64,000 nucleotides of DNA, from positions 1,984,001-2,048,000 of the forward strand of contig JAETXT010000004.1 of the NCBI GenBank assembly GCA_019188255.1, given 5' to 3'. A program made the position numbers and the translations under genes. Under the pieces are notes generated by a model, which worked only from the letters and a program-made list of their open reading frames with translations, ran no database searches and was not told where the DNA came from. This stretch comes from Verticillium longisporum. Its lineage: Eukaryota > Ascomycota > Sordariomycetes > Glomerellales > Plectosphaerellaceae. Below, one piece after another: positions 1 to 12,091 of the stretch; position 1 is the first letter of the stretch, and every line of letters starts with the position of its first letter.

Positions 1-696
1 TCATCCTCCTCTCTTGGCTGCAATGCGATATGATGGGACGTCATGGATTGAAGGGCCGGCAATTCTAGGATATGAGATGACTACGGTTGGTTCGCATTGT
101 CAGATATAAAGCTGGCACTAGCGCGTATTTGTTTTTTTCCACATGAGGGCAGAATATACCTTGTTTTTACTTTTGAACCCTAAGTCGGGTGAACGTTCGT
201 AATATCGTAGTAGTGGATGTGACTGAACATTCCGAACACCCGCGCTGACGCAGGCATTCTTATCACCGAATCTTTTTTTAGGTACAGCTGATTAGAGGGA
301 ACTCTGCAAGTGGATATTTTTTTTTTTTCTGTTTTACTTCCTAGGCTATCAACGGACGTAATACAGGTAGACAACTTGTAGTAAAAATACGCCCTCAAGA
401 CCATTCGTCTCACGGGAGAGGAGGGGGGGCGGCCTCCCCGGTTATCCAGCACGAACCGTCCCCCTCTCTCCTACCCCAGATGGCGATGCAACAAAACAAA
501 TTCGGGAGGAAAAACAATGGGGGTAAGCGGGCGAATCTGCGCCGCATGGAGACAAGAATCGAAAGCGAGGTAGCTCATGATTCATAAGCCGCGTGTCCGT
601 GGCATCGTCAAGTGACAAATTGATGGAAAGAACAGAGAGATTAGATAGAGTGCGGACAAGTCAGACTGCTGTTGCCGCCGGTGCTGCGAGAGTCAC
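1..696. other. Left-edge intergenic stretch
   Basis: This is the 3' flank of the NTF2-like gene that ends at 697. It holds short A and T runs (for example near 310-330) and no reading frame that looks like a protein. I see no RNA gene or repeat in it. Confidence 0.5.
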
Positions 697-2337
697 TTAA
701 AAGTCCCAGTTGAAGCTTGAGTTCTTCTGCGCTCCCGACGTGCCCTGCTTCTTGCCGTTGTTGGCCTTTGGCGTCGGTTCCGAATCTTCGCCGTAGAGCC
801 AGTCTCGGTTGGTGCCCTTGCGGCCACCCATGCCGTCGCCGGCAATGTGAATGCCTCCCGCGTTCTCCTTCTTGGCCTCCTCGGCAGGCTTTTGCACCTT
901 GCTAGGAGCAGGAGACTTATCCTCAATGGCGAAGTGAGGGTCAAAGTCCTTATGGCGGTCCGACAGGTTCGTGATGTTGCCCAGAGCTCGGTTGGGAGCA
1001 GGTGTAGGTGCTGATCCGTCCTCATTGTACAGGTTGTTCTCATACAGATGGGAGCCTTCGTTCTGACCTGCACCGCGGGGCCGGCCAGAGACGCGACTTC
1101 CAGGCTGGGGAAGTCCATCGTCAAGGTATTCGAAATGGGCCTCGGCATCGCGGCGAGGCTTGGGTGGTGCGTGGTGCACAGGGGTCTCCTGAATACCAGA
1201 GTCCTTGTCCGCGTCCCAGTGGCGGACATCCTGGTGGCGGAACGCCTTTGAAGGCTGAGGCTTGTGGGGTGTGGTGAAGTCTTCGAAGGACCAATTTGCG
1301 CCGTTCTTGGCAGGCTTGGGCTTGTGCGCATCGCGAGCGGCAACCGCGGCGGCAGCATCCTGAGGATCAGAGCCATCGGCGAAATCGAAGTGGTTGTACT
1401 TGGTGGGATGAGGGCGGTAGGCCTTGCTGGGGCTCATGGTAGCCTCGGGCGATTCAGGCTCCAGTGGCGCATTGGGGTCAGCGTCGAAGAGTCGCTGGGG
1501 CTGGAAGTTCTTGCCGGCGCCAATCTTGGGCGCTCGTTCGCGGCCGGCGCTGGGTGAGCTCGGGTCTTCGGCAGGCGCATCCGTCAGGATGTCAGTGAAT
1601 GACCTCTGGTGAGGGCGGGTGCCTGCGTATGGTGACACGATAGACTGGCCGTTGGTCTCGTCAGCCGCCTGCTGCTCGCGAGAGGCGAACAAGGACAGGG
1701 ACGCGTGGGGATCCCTGAGGATGTTCTGGGATGCCCTGCGGGAACGAATCGTGATTTCGTTCGTGTCGGGTGCGCTCGCGATTCTGCCGGAGGCCTTGAG
1801 GGCAGTCGTGATCAACTTGGTTTGCTCCTTGCCATCGCGAATAGGCCAGTTGCGTCCGGACTTGCCAATGATTTCGAGCTGCTTCAGAAGCGAGCCCTGA
1901 TCCCAGGTCAAGCGGATCTGTGTGATCTTGCCTTCGGCATCGAAAGTCACGAAGTGAGTCTGGGAAGCCAGGGGTCAGTACACCATGTGGGCAACGGAGT
2001 TCGCGAGCTCTTTGCTGGCCAGACATACAATAGTAAAGTAGACCTTCTGGTCAGCCAGGAAGTTGTCGTCAAGTCCGGGCAGGTAGGCACCACCGCTCGT
2101 CACGAATTCGAGGGCCGTCTCAATCTCGGCTGCTAGCGCATCACGACCCTCCACCACGTCGAGTATGTCCTCCTGGTGCTTCTTCAGCTGGTTCCGCTGG
2201 GTGCTGAGGTGCTTGATAATATCGGTAGGGCCGTTGAAAGTCGAAGTGGTGGTGATGTAATGGAGAGTCGCGTTCGCGGCGAGCAGCGCCGAGTTGGGGG
2301 AGGCGAGAAACTGCCGGTACGCCGCCGTGGCAGACAT
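697..2337 (-). CDS. NTF2-like domain fungal protein, two exons, 523 aa
   Basis: Exon 1 is 2337-2029 and exon 2 is 1959-697. The 69-bp intron 2028-1960 has a GTATGT donor, a TACTGAC branch site and a CAG acceptor, and the join keeps frame. The first ~160 residues resemble the fungal NTF2-like fold: they begin MSATAAYRQF, and the strand-rich stretch spanning the intron reads YFTI then THFVTFDAEGKITQIRLTWD. The rest is long, polar and probably disordered. It has Ser/Pro/His-rich segments and short charged motifs, and ends in NSSFNWDF. Fungal relatives are known only as NTF2-domain proteins, so no substrate or partner can be named. The start is the only ATG that gives the full NTF2-like N-terminus. 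The family call is moderately sure; function is unknown. Confidence 0.72.
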
Positions 2338-3500
2338 GGCGAACGGAAGCGAGATGGAACGTGGAGAAGCGAGGTTGATGTTCAGTGTCTCGGAAACTTG
2401 TATCAGCGTCTGATCGTGTGGGGTAGTCGTCGGTGGGTAAAGTGATAGAAGATGGCTTGCAAGTATGAGGGAAAACTAGAAGAAGAAGCTGGTGACGATG
2501 AACTGAAGACCAATGTTGATCAAGGTAAGGTAGGCAGAGTAACAAGGGGGGGGGGGGGAGTGGGAAAAACAAGACAAGAGACAACACGTGTGAGTGGCTA
2601 TGCTTGACGTGGAGGAGGGCCAGAAGGGAGAGGGGGGAAGCTACCGTGTGAGGGTGGATGGAGGAAGGAAAATTGAAGGGATTGCCCCTGTTTCTGTTGT
2701 TGGTCGTGGAGGGGGATGCAAGGGGGAGCAAGGGGAAGCCCAAACGCGACTCTGGAAGGTGCCGCAGCGTGGTGCCTGCCAGGCGTTCTGGGGCCGTGGC
2801 TACCCCTGTGGCGCGCATTGGGTTCAGGGGACTGGAGGCCACTAAACAGGTACTGTCGTCCATGCATGATATTGCCCTAAATTACAAGTCCTCGTTAGCA
2901 TCACCCAGGAATCCCTTCGTCGAATCTTGAGCTGGGCTTTCGGAGGGCGGGGGCAGGTGGTGAGTAGAATGCGCCGCCATGAAGATGGGCGCATGCTCGG
3001 CTCCCGCAGTTAGGATGGCAGGGCAAGGGTCAGGACAGCGTGCCAATTGGCGAAAGACATAGCATTGTTTGTTTGACCCGATCGAAAATTGGCACAAGCT
3101 CCATCTGAATTCCCTGAGCATGTCTATATCGTTCAATATGCCGTCCATCATCATCAAGATAGCCATAACTTGTCAGTAGAAACGCAACTTGTCCACGATG
3201 ATAATAAACAAAGCAAGAATCACAACGCGAACCCAAAGAAAGGTCCGGCAGGGATGCCGCGTTTCGGGCTGGACTGTGTTTCACATGGGCCGCCATACCA
3301 TAAACGGATTAGCGTGGGCAGCCCTACCCACTGGGGTTACACGCAGAACGGCGCGGAGAAGCTCCTCCTCCACGACTCCACGACGCATGCCGAGCTTGTG
3401 GACAACGTCATCGGGGCGATTCCAAGCCATGACGGATGAAAATGACCGTTATTTCATTACTCAAGCTCTCACTCTACCTGACAATGTCTCAGCCTGCCTC
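2338..3500. other. Intergenic: promoter of the NTF2-like gene
   Basis: The stretch upstream of the 2337 start contains a run of nine or more G around 2547-2557 and mixed purine-rich sequence. Reading frames here are low-complexity or overlap one another, and none resembles a known protein. The distal end is the 3' flank of the SDR gene. Confidence 0.45.
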
Positions 3501-4451
3501 TTATCCGTTGACGATGACGCCGCCGTTGCAGTGAATAACCTGCCCGCTTAGAGCAGAGCTATCCGTCGAAGCCAGGAACACGACGCACGTTGCGATCTCT
3601 GATGGCTGCGCCGGACGTCCCATGGGGCTTGTGAAGTTCTTCTGCGCTTCCTCATTCATTGTCGCTGGGATGAGCGGCGTCCACACGGGGCCTGGTGCGA
3701 CAGCATTCACGCGGATGCCCTTGTCGACGTACTGGTTGCTCAAGCCTCGAGTAAACGACACGATAGCGCCCTTGGTTGACGTGTAGTCAAGCAGGTCCGG
3801 TCGTCCAATGTAGGCGTTGATGCTCGCATTGTTGATAATGGTCGCGCCCGGCTTCATGTGGGGCAGGGCATACTTGGACAGGAAAAAGAACGGGTGGATA
3901 TTGGTGTTGAAGGTATGCAGCCACTGGTCCTCGGACAGGTCCTTGATGTTCTCTACCATCATCTGGTAGGCGGCGTTGTTGAAGAGAATATCAATGCCTC
4001 CGAGCTTCTCCAGTGCTTCATCGACGATCTTCTTGCAGTTGGCCTTGTCGGTGTCGTCGGGAGCCAGGAGATAGCACTTGCGGCCGTGGTCCTCGTCGCG
4101 CTTCTTGGATTCTTGGGGATCGACCTCTTCGGTGGGGAGGGAGGCGATCAGCGTGTCACCGCCCTCCCTGGCAAAGAGGATCGCAGAAGCGCGGCCAATG
4201 CCGGAGTCACCACCGGTGATGATAGCCTTCTTGTCTTTGAGTTTCCCAGCTGCCTGGTAAAGTTTCTCGCCGCCGTCGGCTGTAGGGATCTTGTCGAACT
4301 TGGGTGTCGGGTGAGGCATGTCGCCCTCCTTGCCTGGGAAGCTCTGATCGGTCACGGGGACCTCATGGCCTTGCAGGTCGTGTTAGAATCGCCATAGTAG
4401 CTATTGTGGTGAGTTGGTGTATGGCGTACCAGGTTTAAATTGCTCGGACAT
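3501..4451 (-). CDS. Short-chain dehydrogenase/reductase (YghA-like SDR), 296 aa
   Basis: A 22-nt first exon (4451-4430) encodes MSEQFKP. A 60-bp intron (4429-4370, GTACGC donor, TTCTAAC branch, CAAG acceptor) separates it from exon 2 (4369-3501), and the join regenerates Gly8. The protein has the N-terminal extension typical of this SDR subgroup (SFPGKEGDM near 17-25), the NAD(P)-binding TGGDSGIG (59-66), NNAA (about 138-141), an active-site Ser near 190 and the YTSTK catalytic Tyr/Lys (about Y203/K207). Family members reduce aldehydes or ketones with NAD(P)H; bacterial YghA is an NADP-dependent aldehyde reductase. The real substrate cannot be read from sequence. A gene model starting only in exon 2 would miss the conserved N-terminus. 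Confidence 0.88.
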
Positions 4452-7400
4452 TCTGAACGGTTTATGCTTGATTGAAGTGCTTGAATTTACCTGTTCCTCT
4501 GAACATACGTGCGAGAGAAATTCAACATCTCGAGTCCTTCAACGCCTGTAGTCTCGTGTTTTTATCGGTTTCAATGAATATGGCTGTGGTGTTTCGTCAT
4601 AGGTGCCTCACCAGAAGACTTAGGCGGGTGTAGCGGGTCCAGGTAACATGGTCGTCATTGACAGGTAATGCCCTACGTCTACAACCAGGTCAACCGTAAG
4701 GATAGGTTGAGATGCCGTCAAGTTAAAGTGACCCCGCAAGCCCTGAGCCCGAACTCGGTGGCCACTGATTGTCTAGTTTCCATCATCGCCTTGATGCGAC
4801 TTCTTGACGGCCTGATTGTCGACACGTGCGGCGGGATAACCACGCATTGTGGCGAGAAGCAAAATGGTGCGAGACGGGACGAGGTTGATCAAGGCGGAAA
4901 TTGGGCCAACAACGATGAGCTCTCTATCATCGATTACCACCTAGATAGCTAGCCTTGGATGGCAGAAAACTGCCTTCCAGTCCCATGAAGGTTCCGGCAG
5001 CAGTGAATTGCATGTGCGAAACACCTCTCGAGGATCGTTTGGTCCTCTCTGACGTCACGTCGAAGGCACGTGCGTGCTACATCAAGCGATTGTCTTGGCC
5101 GAACAACTTGTCAACCCCAGGCTCAACCGATAACACAGTCATGACTATTCGAAATGAGGCAGTAATAATTTGGACCCCGAAAAGCCCTCCGACAGAACAC
5201 ATCTTGGCATGCGGGAAAGTGTAGGATGGATTTTCCTCGAGGAGGGGTGGGGGGACATCGCGAGAATGCAGCATCAGAGAAAGCATCTTCACAAGAAACA
5301 TGACAGCTCCAACCACAATTGGCCAGAGTGCTGTAAACGGCCGGACATATGTCCTAGAAAGACAAAGCTTGCGAGGACGGGGGGTCTCCGATGCACGATG
5401 GGCCACTGACAGATTGGAAAAATGGAAGAGAAAAAGGAATATATAGGGTCCAGCAACCAGGTCGAGATGGATGAATAGGAGGGCTGGATCGATATGGCCG
5501 CAGGATCGGAGTACTCATGCCTACCCACCAGGTGACAGACAACTCGTGAGGACGCAGAGTGTGCTGCATTAGAGAAGAAAGCGGCCAAATGAGGAGGCTT
5601 CATGGCTCGGCCAGTCCACATGGTCCAGTTGGATCAAGCAAGGCACCTGCTGGGGAAGGACGCACCACCACGATGTACCTACCTCAGGCAGGTAGGTGGG
5701 TGGGTGGGGAAGTCGTGCAGCGGAATACATGTACAAGGCGCAGCCAGTCGAGGCAGGTAAAGGGAGAGCTAAGCTTGGACCGCTTTGTGATGGCTCACCG
5801 GGAGGCAAGAGCATATACCTGCCAGGCAGGGCGTGCAGGTTTGACAGGCAAACAGGTTCAAGGACAAATCGCACCGACAGTCATTGCCCCGATTTGCCGG
5901 TCCGGGTTGATGGGCCCTTCCGCGAATCGGGAGCGGGGCAGGTTCGGAGGAGGCAGGAGGCAGGAGGAGGGAGGGTTTGGTTGTCGTCGATTGGCGAAAC
6001 AACCCCTGCTGGCGACACTGCTTGTATTCAGACACCATGTTGCTTCCTTTTGCTCCAGCTCCTCCAAACTCCTGGCGTGCAGTCCCTCATCTCCCAGGAT
6101 GATCGTGGAGACTGAGAGGCGCCGCGAGTTCCAGGCCATGTCCATACCAAGATCCCCGCCATGAGCCTTTGGTATCTCTATAGCCATCCGACGTCGTCCG
6201 TCCCGTCCGACCCACCCCACGCCGGTCAGATCTGGCGACATCTTGTCACGTCTCGACATCGCCGCGCCACAGCGCCAACAATACCACCCACACTTCCTGG
6301 CCACGGCACTTCAAAGATCGAGAACAGCTTGTAACGCCTGGCTTGTAGCATTGGCCAGTCAGTCTTGGCTATTGGACGGCCTCGCCCTCGGACTTATCTG
6401 ATCTATCATCGGTTTGAGCACCGCGAAGACCGGTCTCAGGCCAACCAGAACTCTCTGTCGGCATGGGAACAAGAGTATCTACCTCTAACGGCAGGAGTCA
6501 AAAACATGCGGTAGTTCTCATCAAGGTTCCTGTCAGAGAATCGAAGCAGCAGCGGGTGAGCCCACTTGGTCTCGGTGAGACCATGTTCTGAGATGCCGCC
6601 ACGGAACAGGGATTTGGCGCAAAGCCGCTCGCAATCGTGGGCATCACCATACTGGCCGAAGCCAGCTCCTGTGCTCCCCTAATCCGTCGGACTTCGGCAA
6701 GGGGACGCCGGAGGAGCTTGAGCAGCTTTACTTGTCCTTGCCCATATCATCAGCGCCGCTTTGTAACCCCACATACTCTTACGACGCGAAACATGTTCAC
6801 CATACATACTACTGATACTGTACTACACGATGCGACACACCATAAAACTGAAATTGATATGTGATGACTTTCAAAGCTCCCCCCCTGCTTACATCTCCAC
6901 TTATGCGCTGCCGGATCGAAGCCGTGCTCGCCTGCCTGGTCGAGATCTTGGGATCAGCCATGATGCTGGGTCCGTGCATCATAGATGTCCTTCGCCCCCT
7001 CCTCCGCCCTCCTCGCTTGACACGCTTGACACGATACAGTCTCCATGGGTCAGATGCAGGCGACAACCGTTGGTGAAGATGGGGGTGGGATGGGGATGGA
7101 ACGCTGGCGCACCTCCTGTATCCCCGTCTTCCCTTCCCGCACACCATGGCCTCGATGACATGACAAGTCAGATACGCTAGGACATAGATGTGCGATGACC
7201 CTTGAGCCCGTGGCTGACTTCCTCATCCCGGCATGCGACGTTATTCCCGCACGGTTCACTCCAGTCACTGACATCTTGCTTCTGCTGGCTTTGCCCGCAG
7301 ACTTTGACCCTGGTACTCTCTTCACGCAAGATGATGGACGCTACCCAGTGACAAATCTTCGCCGTGCCTCCCTGCCGTACGGATGACGGCTGGTTCTGGT

Positions 7401-7632
7401 CTGATGTCTGCCATATTTGTGCGTGCTCCGGTGCTCCGCGCGAGAAACTACGTATGAATCCTTTCATCCCCTGCATTCGTCCCCTGGTTAGACGTGTTTC
7501 TAGCCACTCGCCCGACACTCTCAACCCTATAAATGCTCCATGTCCTCTTAGGTTACGAGCACGCACACGCGTCGGTCACAGCCAATACTGTTGGGGGTTA
7601 TCAGACGCCATAGTACACCCACGTTGCCCACC
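4452..7632. other. 3.2-kb divergent intergenic region
   Basis: It lies between the divergently transcribed SDR and rhodopsin-domain genes, so it should hold both promoters. Several 60-200 codon frames cross it on both strands, but they are compositionally random and mutually overlapping. One inverted repeat (5677-5697) is listed separately. I see no other supported feature. Confidence 0.45.
5677..5697. repeat. Short inverted repeat of the ACCTACCT/AGGTAGGT type
   Basis: The arm ACCTACCT (5677-5684) is followed five bases later by its reverse complement AGGTAGGT (5690-5697), then by a GGTGGGTGGG run. It belongs to the same sequence class as the larger palindromic clusters at 21.1, 43.0, 45.1 and 49.0 kb. 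Confidence 0.6.
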
Positions 7633-8956
7633 ATGGAAGACTACTCAAACATCAAGTCAAGGGGCGTACAGATGTTCTACATCCAGCTCGTGTTCCTCAT
7701 CATCGCCGGCCTCTTCGTCCTGCTCAGGGTCTATGTCAGGGCCGTGTTGGTCAAGAAAGTAACTCTGGATGACTGGCTTATTTTCCTTGCTATGGTCAGA
7801 CTCCTTAGTTCTCCCATTGTGGCATGAGCTAACTCAATCAGCTCATTTACCTTGTGTATGGTGCTGTTGCTCTTGATGGCATTCGAAACGGCGCCACTGG
7901 AAAGTCCCTCGCCGAACTCAAGATTGACGATGCGGCTGTCTCACTACGGGCGTGGTACATCTGCGAAGTTCTCTATGCTCCTACGACCTTGGCCATTCGC
8001 GCGTCAGTCTGTGTCTTGCTCCTCCGCCTCGCCTCGAACAAGATTCACCGTTGGATCATATGGATCAATCTTGCCGTCGTGAGCGTCGTCTCCATCGCCT
8101 TCTTCTTCCTACTGGTCTTTCAGTGTAGCCCCGTCCATTTCTTCTGGCGCCAGCTATATGGAATTCAGGGCACCTGCATCGACCGTAACATCGTGCCGTA
8201 CGCAACCATCGCTCACAGCGTCATCTCAGCCTTGTCTGACTGGTGTCTTGGACTGCTACCTATCGCGTTGCTCTGGAACGTAGACATCAACAGAAGAACA
8301 AAGGTCATCATTGCGATTCTTCTGAGCATGGGCATGGTGTAAGTCCTTGTCGGTTGCTTGGACGTCGGGTGCTAACAAGACGAAGTGCTGGAATCGCCCT
8401 CATTGTCCGCATCCCTTTTGTACGCCACATGGACATTTCCATGGAGTTTCTATACGCGACAATGTAAGTCCTCAGACCAGGCTTCCTACACCACAATATG
8501 CTGAGACGCAACATCAGTGACGTAGCCATTTGGTCCATCATGGAACCTGCCCTTGGCATCATCGCAGCTTGCACAGCTACCTTCCGTCCTCTTTTCAAGA
8601 ATTGGGGCTTTGGATGGACAAGTAGGCGAGGCCCTCGCAACGACAATGTCCACAGCCCTGACCAGAAGGGCACGGAGCTCTCGTCGACCACTCACACGGT
8701 ATCCAAGCACTTGAGCCAGCTTGGACCAAGCGGCGAGTCGCAGATGGAGCTTAATAACAGCGGCAGTGCTGTCTCAACACCCAGTTCGCCGAGGGATATC
8801 GAGAGTGGGCAAATCCGTATTAGGTCTCCGTCACCGACATACCGAGCGTACAGTCCTGATGGACCGAGGGAGAGTGGAGAAGGGCATCCAGATATGCCGG
8901 CACCACCTGCAGCGCGGCGGCAGGGTGCCAGCGCCATTTATTCAGAGCAAGTGTGA
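7633..8956 (+). CDS. Fungal rhodopsin-domain (PTH11-like) integral membrane protein, 391 aa
   Basis: Four exons: 7633-7794, 7842-8338, 8386-8463 and 8518-8956. Introns are 47, 47 and 54 bp, the second and third with GTAAGT donors, and all joins keep frame. The ATG sits in a CCACC context. The protein starts outside, then shows a series of hydrophobic helices: IQLVFLIIAGLFVLLRVYV, then segments around YLVYGAVAL, YAPTTLAIRASVCVLLL, INLAVVSVVSIAFFFLLVF, a polar loop with a Cys pair, ISALSDWCLGLLPIALLW, IIAILLSMGMVAGIALIV, and a last helix near ALGIIAAC. A Ser/Pro-rich cytosolic tail of about 120 residues follows. This is the layout of the fungal rhodopsin-fold/PTH11-like family. The N-terminal CFEM domain found in some members is absent. 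A sensory role is inferred from the family only. Confidence 0.85.
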
Positions 8957-10145
8957 GATTTTTGGAGGAGTCCGAGTGAAACTTTTGGTATGATATTTAT
9001 GATGAGAGTAGAGATAGACTTACAGGGAATGCGAATCATGACTCCTCTGCTGAGGTTACTAGAGATGGTGTCCGGCGAGCTGAAGCTTCGAAAGGGAATC
9101 CGGATGCCATATGAACGATTTATGTGGCACTGACAGGAAAGGCCGCATCGCTCCCGAACCTTACCAGATTCAATGCACATCGAGTGCTGCATCAGACATC
9201 CTCCAAATCCATGTTCGTCCAGATCGTGACCGGGCGAGAGATTGGTAGCATTACGCTTGATACTTGGCTCAAAAAAAAAAAAAAAGAAAGAAAGAAGAAC
9301 AATGGGTAGATACCCAACTCGAATGCGAAGTTATTCTCGAACATGATTCTGGTCGCCGCGTTTGTCCATATAGCACAGGAGTTCGGCAACTCCTTATGCC
9401 AGTGTCAACTCGGCTCCGGACCAGGAAGCCAGCATATCCTCAACTTCATTTCAGCCAAGAACGGTTGTCGTTGAATGCGGCGATATGCGTTCAAGTGTTT
9501 ATTGCTTAGCTGCTTCAACTCGCAGATGACCGTGCAAGTGGCGGGCCGAGGCATCAGACGTGGACGAAACGGCACGGAGTGTGAACGGAGACCTCAAAAA
9601 CTAGAATACAGGTTCCAAAACTGCCTGGAACTACTGCTGAACAGATTGATATGATGCTGCCAAGTCTGGACTTCAATGCACCTCGCCATGAGCCGTCCCA
9701 TGACTCCCCAACAAGCCATGTATGCCACGATGAAGAGATGCCAGGTAGATCACGCATCGAGGGCGTAGCGCGCGCAGCAGCAGAAGCATCATCACCATCT
9801 TTCATTGCCCGGCATCGCCCAACTTCGGCAACCACTGACTGCATCAAGACCGCCGTCTCATCGTATTGGTACACAGGGGGGACAGCTCCCAGGCCACCTC
9901 CAGCCGTCACAATACAGCCGTCAGCGCCCAGGCCGGTGTCGACGCCCTCTTCAAGATGCCTACAAAGCTCCAGAAAAAAATACAAAGCAACATGCCAGAA
10001 AACGCCAGGAGAGAAATATGTGTGACGTCTCCTCTATTGTCTGCTCGACCATCCTCCCATCCGCCTCGATTATCGAATCCCCCCCACCAACCAGCCTTGG
10101 TATCGTATCGCAGGTCGCATTCGAATCGCCGCCGCCGCCGTCTCC
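8957..10145. other. Convergent intergenic region
   Basis: It lies between the 3' ends of the rhodopsin-domain gene and the V-ATPase f-like gene. It holds an A-tract followed by AAAG repeats (about 9271-9299) and otherwise unremarkable sequence. Small frames here look like 3' UTR or noise. Confidence 0.45.
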
Positions 10146-10582
10146 TCACAGCGCAATTGCCCCCCTGCGGCTCTCTCGCATGTGCAGAACGCCCTGCATG
10201 CCGCAGAAGACTAGGAAGCCCTGCGTCGACACATTAGCACCAGTCACAAACTGAACCACGTCAGGCCAGAGAGGAGAAGCGAGGAGAACCTACCGCGTAG
10301 ATGATCACAGCAACGAAGATTGTGCTCGCGACAACGGGGCCGTTCTTGGGGTCCTCAATACCACCGACGAGTTCGTGGTTGTTCGCCCTGAAGAGCAGAC
10401 CCAAGACGCCGAGAATGAGGATAGCGAATACGGAGATCACCGTGCTGCAGTGAGCACACGCACGTCAGCCTGCTGTCGGTGTTGCCGCCGAGCTTCTCGA
10501 CATGTCTGGAGCTGTAGATCGCGAGGACAAAGAGGGATACATACCACGACCACGCCTGCATAGCACTCACGACAGGCTTCAT
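10146..10582 (-). CDS. V-type ATPase V0 subunit f / RNase-kappa-like membrane protein, 87 aa
   Basis: Three exons: 10582-10545, 10444-10294 and 10220-10146. Introns are 100 bp (GTATGT donor, CTGAC branch) and 73 bp (GTAGGT donor, GCTAAT branch). The protein starts MKPVVSAMQAWSC. It has two membrane helices (TVISVFAILILGVLGLLF and VVASTIFVAVIIYAGFLVFCG) joined by a short loop with NNHELVGGIEDPKNGP, then a basic tail. This size, double-helix layout and loop match the fungal subunit f family (yeast YPR170W-B), homologous to animal RNase kappa. It is a small subunit of the membrane sector of the vacuolar proton pump. Because the exons are short, the gene is easily missed. The family call rests on recalled family features, not a search. 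Confidence 0.8.
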
Positions 10583-11002
10583 GGTTGCGGCGTCTAGGTT
10601 GTCTGGGGCCTTCGAATTGGTTTCGGTTTCTGGATGCTGTTGCAACGCCGGTCAATCGCGGACTTCAGGCTGTTGATGTAGAGCTGCCTGGAGGGTACGG
10701 GTGTGTCGTCAGTGGAGGTTCGCATAGGTGAGGCTGGAGCTAGGAAACAGGCTGTACTGTGGCTTACGATGCACCGCCACAACTAGCGGTCATGTGTCAC
10801 GTGATGATATCAATCTCCTTGCGAAAAGCCCACATCACCACTCTGCAAAGTACATCTCAAATAAGAAAGAGACACGAAACCTGTAAGAGTGTATTCATAA
10901 TGATTCTACGTAAGCGTACTTTTTCCAGCCCATGCACCCATGCTCATCTAGCCCCTGGTTGCCTGGCAAGCCAGTTTGGAGCTGGCTCCTTAAAATCACA
11001 CA
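10583..11002. other. Short intergenic region
   Basis: This is the promoter side of the V-ATPase f-like gene and the 3' flank of the phosphatase-like gene. I see no gene or clear motif. Confidence 0.4.
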
Positions 11003-12091
11003 TCAAACACTGAATAGAGCAATGAGTCCGACCATCGTGGAGATCAGGATTGCAGAGACGCAAGCTTTGTTGCCCATGTTTTCAGAGGCCTTGCTCTTTT
11101 TGCACTCCTCTGAACCGTTGTTGCATGCGCTGCACCACTCCTTTCGGCTCATGATCGCGGTCGGCTCGTATTCGGCGGAGAACTTCTTGTAGCGCAAGCC
11201 TTTGTCATCGGGTCCGAGAAAATGTTCCTTGAAGCCATCTAGCTTCGAATGAGTGTAGAAATGAACGAAGACATTATCGTGATTTCCGACAGCGGGATCT
11301 TCAGCCTCCTAGACGAGTTCGAAAGCCACAGATGTGGCACGTGTGATGATCTTCTCAGCCTCCGGAGAAGAAGTGTCGAGGCGAGCGAGATGGAAGAATG
11401 AAGGAATGGCGTTGAATGGTCCAATCGATATTGTGAGCTGCGGCTTCTTGTATTTGGCGTCGATGACATCATCAAAGGCCTTGAGGACTTGGCCCGCAAG
11501 CACTCTGCCAGCAACTGAACAAGCCTCCTTGATACCTTTGCCATTTGGGGTGCACTCGGCCCAACTGACTTCCTTCTCGGGCCCTGCTTTGTGCGTCAAT
11601 CCATTCGACTCTTTTGAATGTTTAATCCTCGTGGGGTTGACACTGTGGTGGATGACGACGTCTGCCAGAATGTTATTCACTGGAGACTCTTCAAAATCTC
11701 TGCGAGGAGAAATGGGAGGGACTCGTCGCGTGGTGCAGAAGGTTTGGCTCTCGCTGTGGCTATCGGGAATCAGACCCTGTACGAGGCCGATGCAAGCGTG
11801 CCGGACAGCATGAATGTTCTTGTCGGGGAGGATAACTGTGGCTTGTCCCTTGACTGTTTTATCATCCTCCCAGTTGCTGAGCCAGGTGGTTTCATTGTTA
11901 AAGTACCTGCTGGCGAATGCTTCGCCAGAGTGTGAGCTCCTTGTGTTTTCGTACCACTCCTTGGGCATCTGGAAATCGTGTTTGGTGTCACATTCTTCCT
12001 CTTGACGATGGTAGATGAAAACACTGCGGGTAAAATTCGCAGCGTGGATGAGCGGCAACGTGGCCAGCACGAGGGCAACATTCGTCAGCAT
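11003..12091 (-). pseudogene. Histidine-phosphatase-like secreted/GPI protein with in-frame TAG
   Basis: One uninterrupted frame of 363 codons runs from ATG at 12091 to TGA at 11003-11005, except for a TAG at 11309-11311 after residue 260. Before the stop there is a signal peptide (about residues 1-17, MLTNVALVLATLPLIHA) and a region resembling the fungal acid-phosphatase-like family, ending in GPFNAIPSFFHLARL and VAFELV. After the stop the same frame continues with family-like VFVHFYTH and EWCSACNN (a Cys-rich end) and a hydrophobic C-terminal tail suited to GPI attachment. No splice pair removes the TAG without removing conserved residues. The usual RHGxR catalytic motif is not visible; the equivalent region reads YHRQEEE. 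It could therefore be a non-catalytic member, a pseudogene, or a recoded gene. The family assignment is tentative. Confidence 0.55.
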
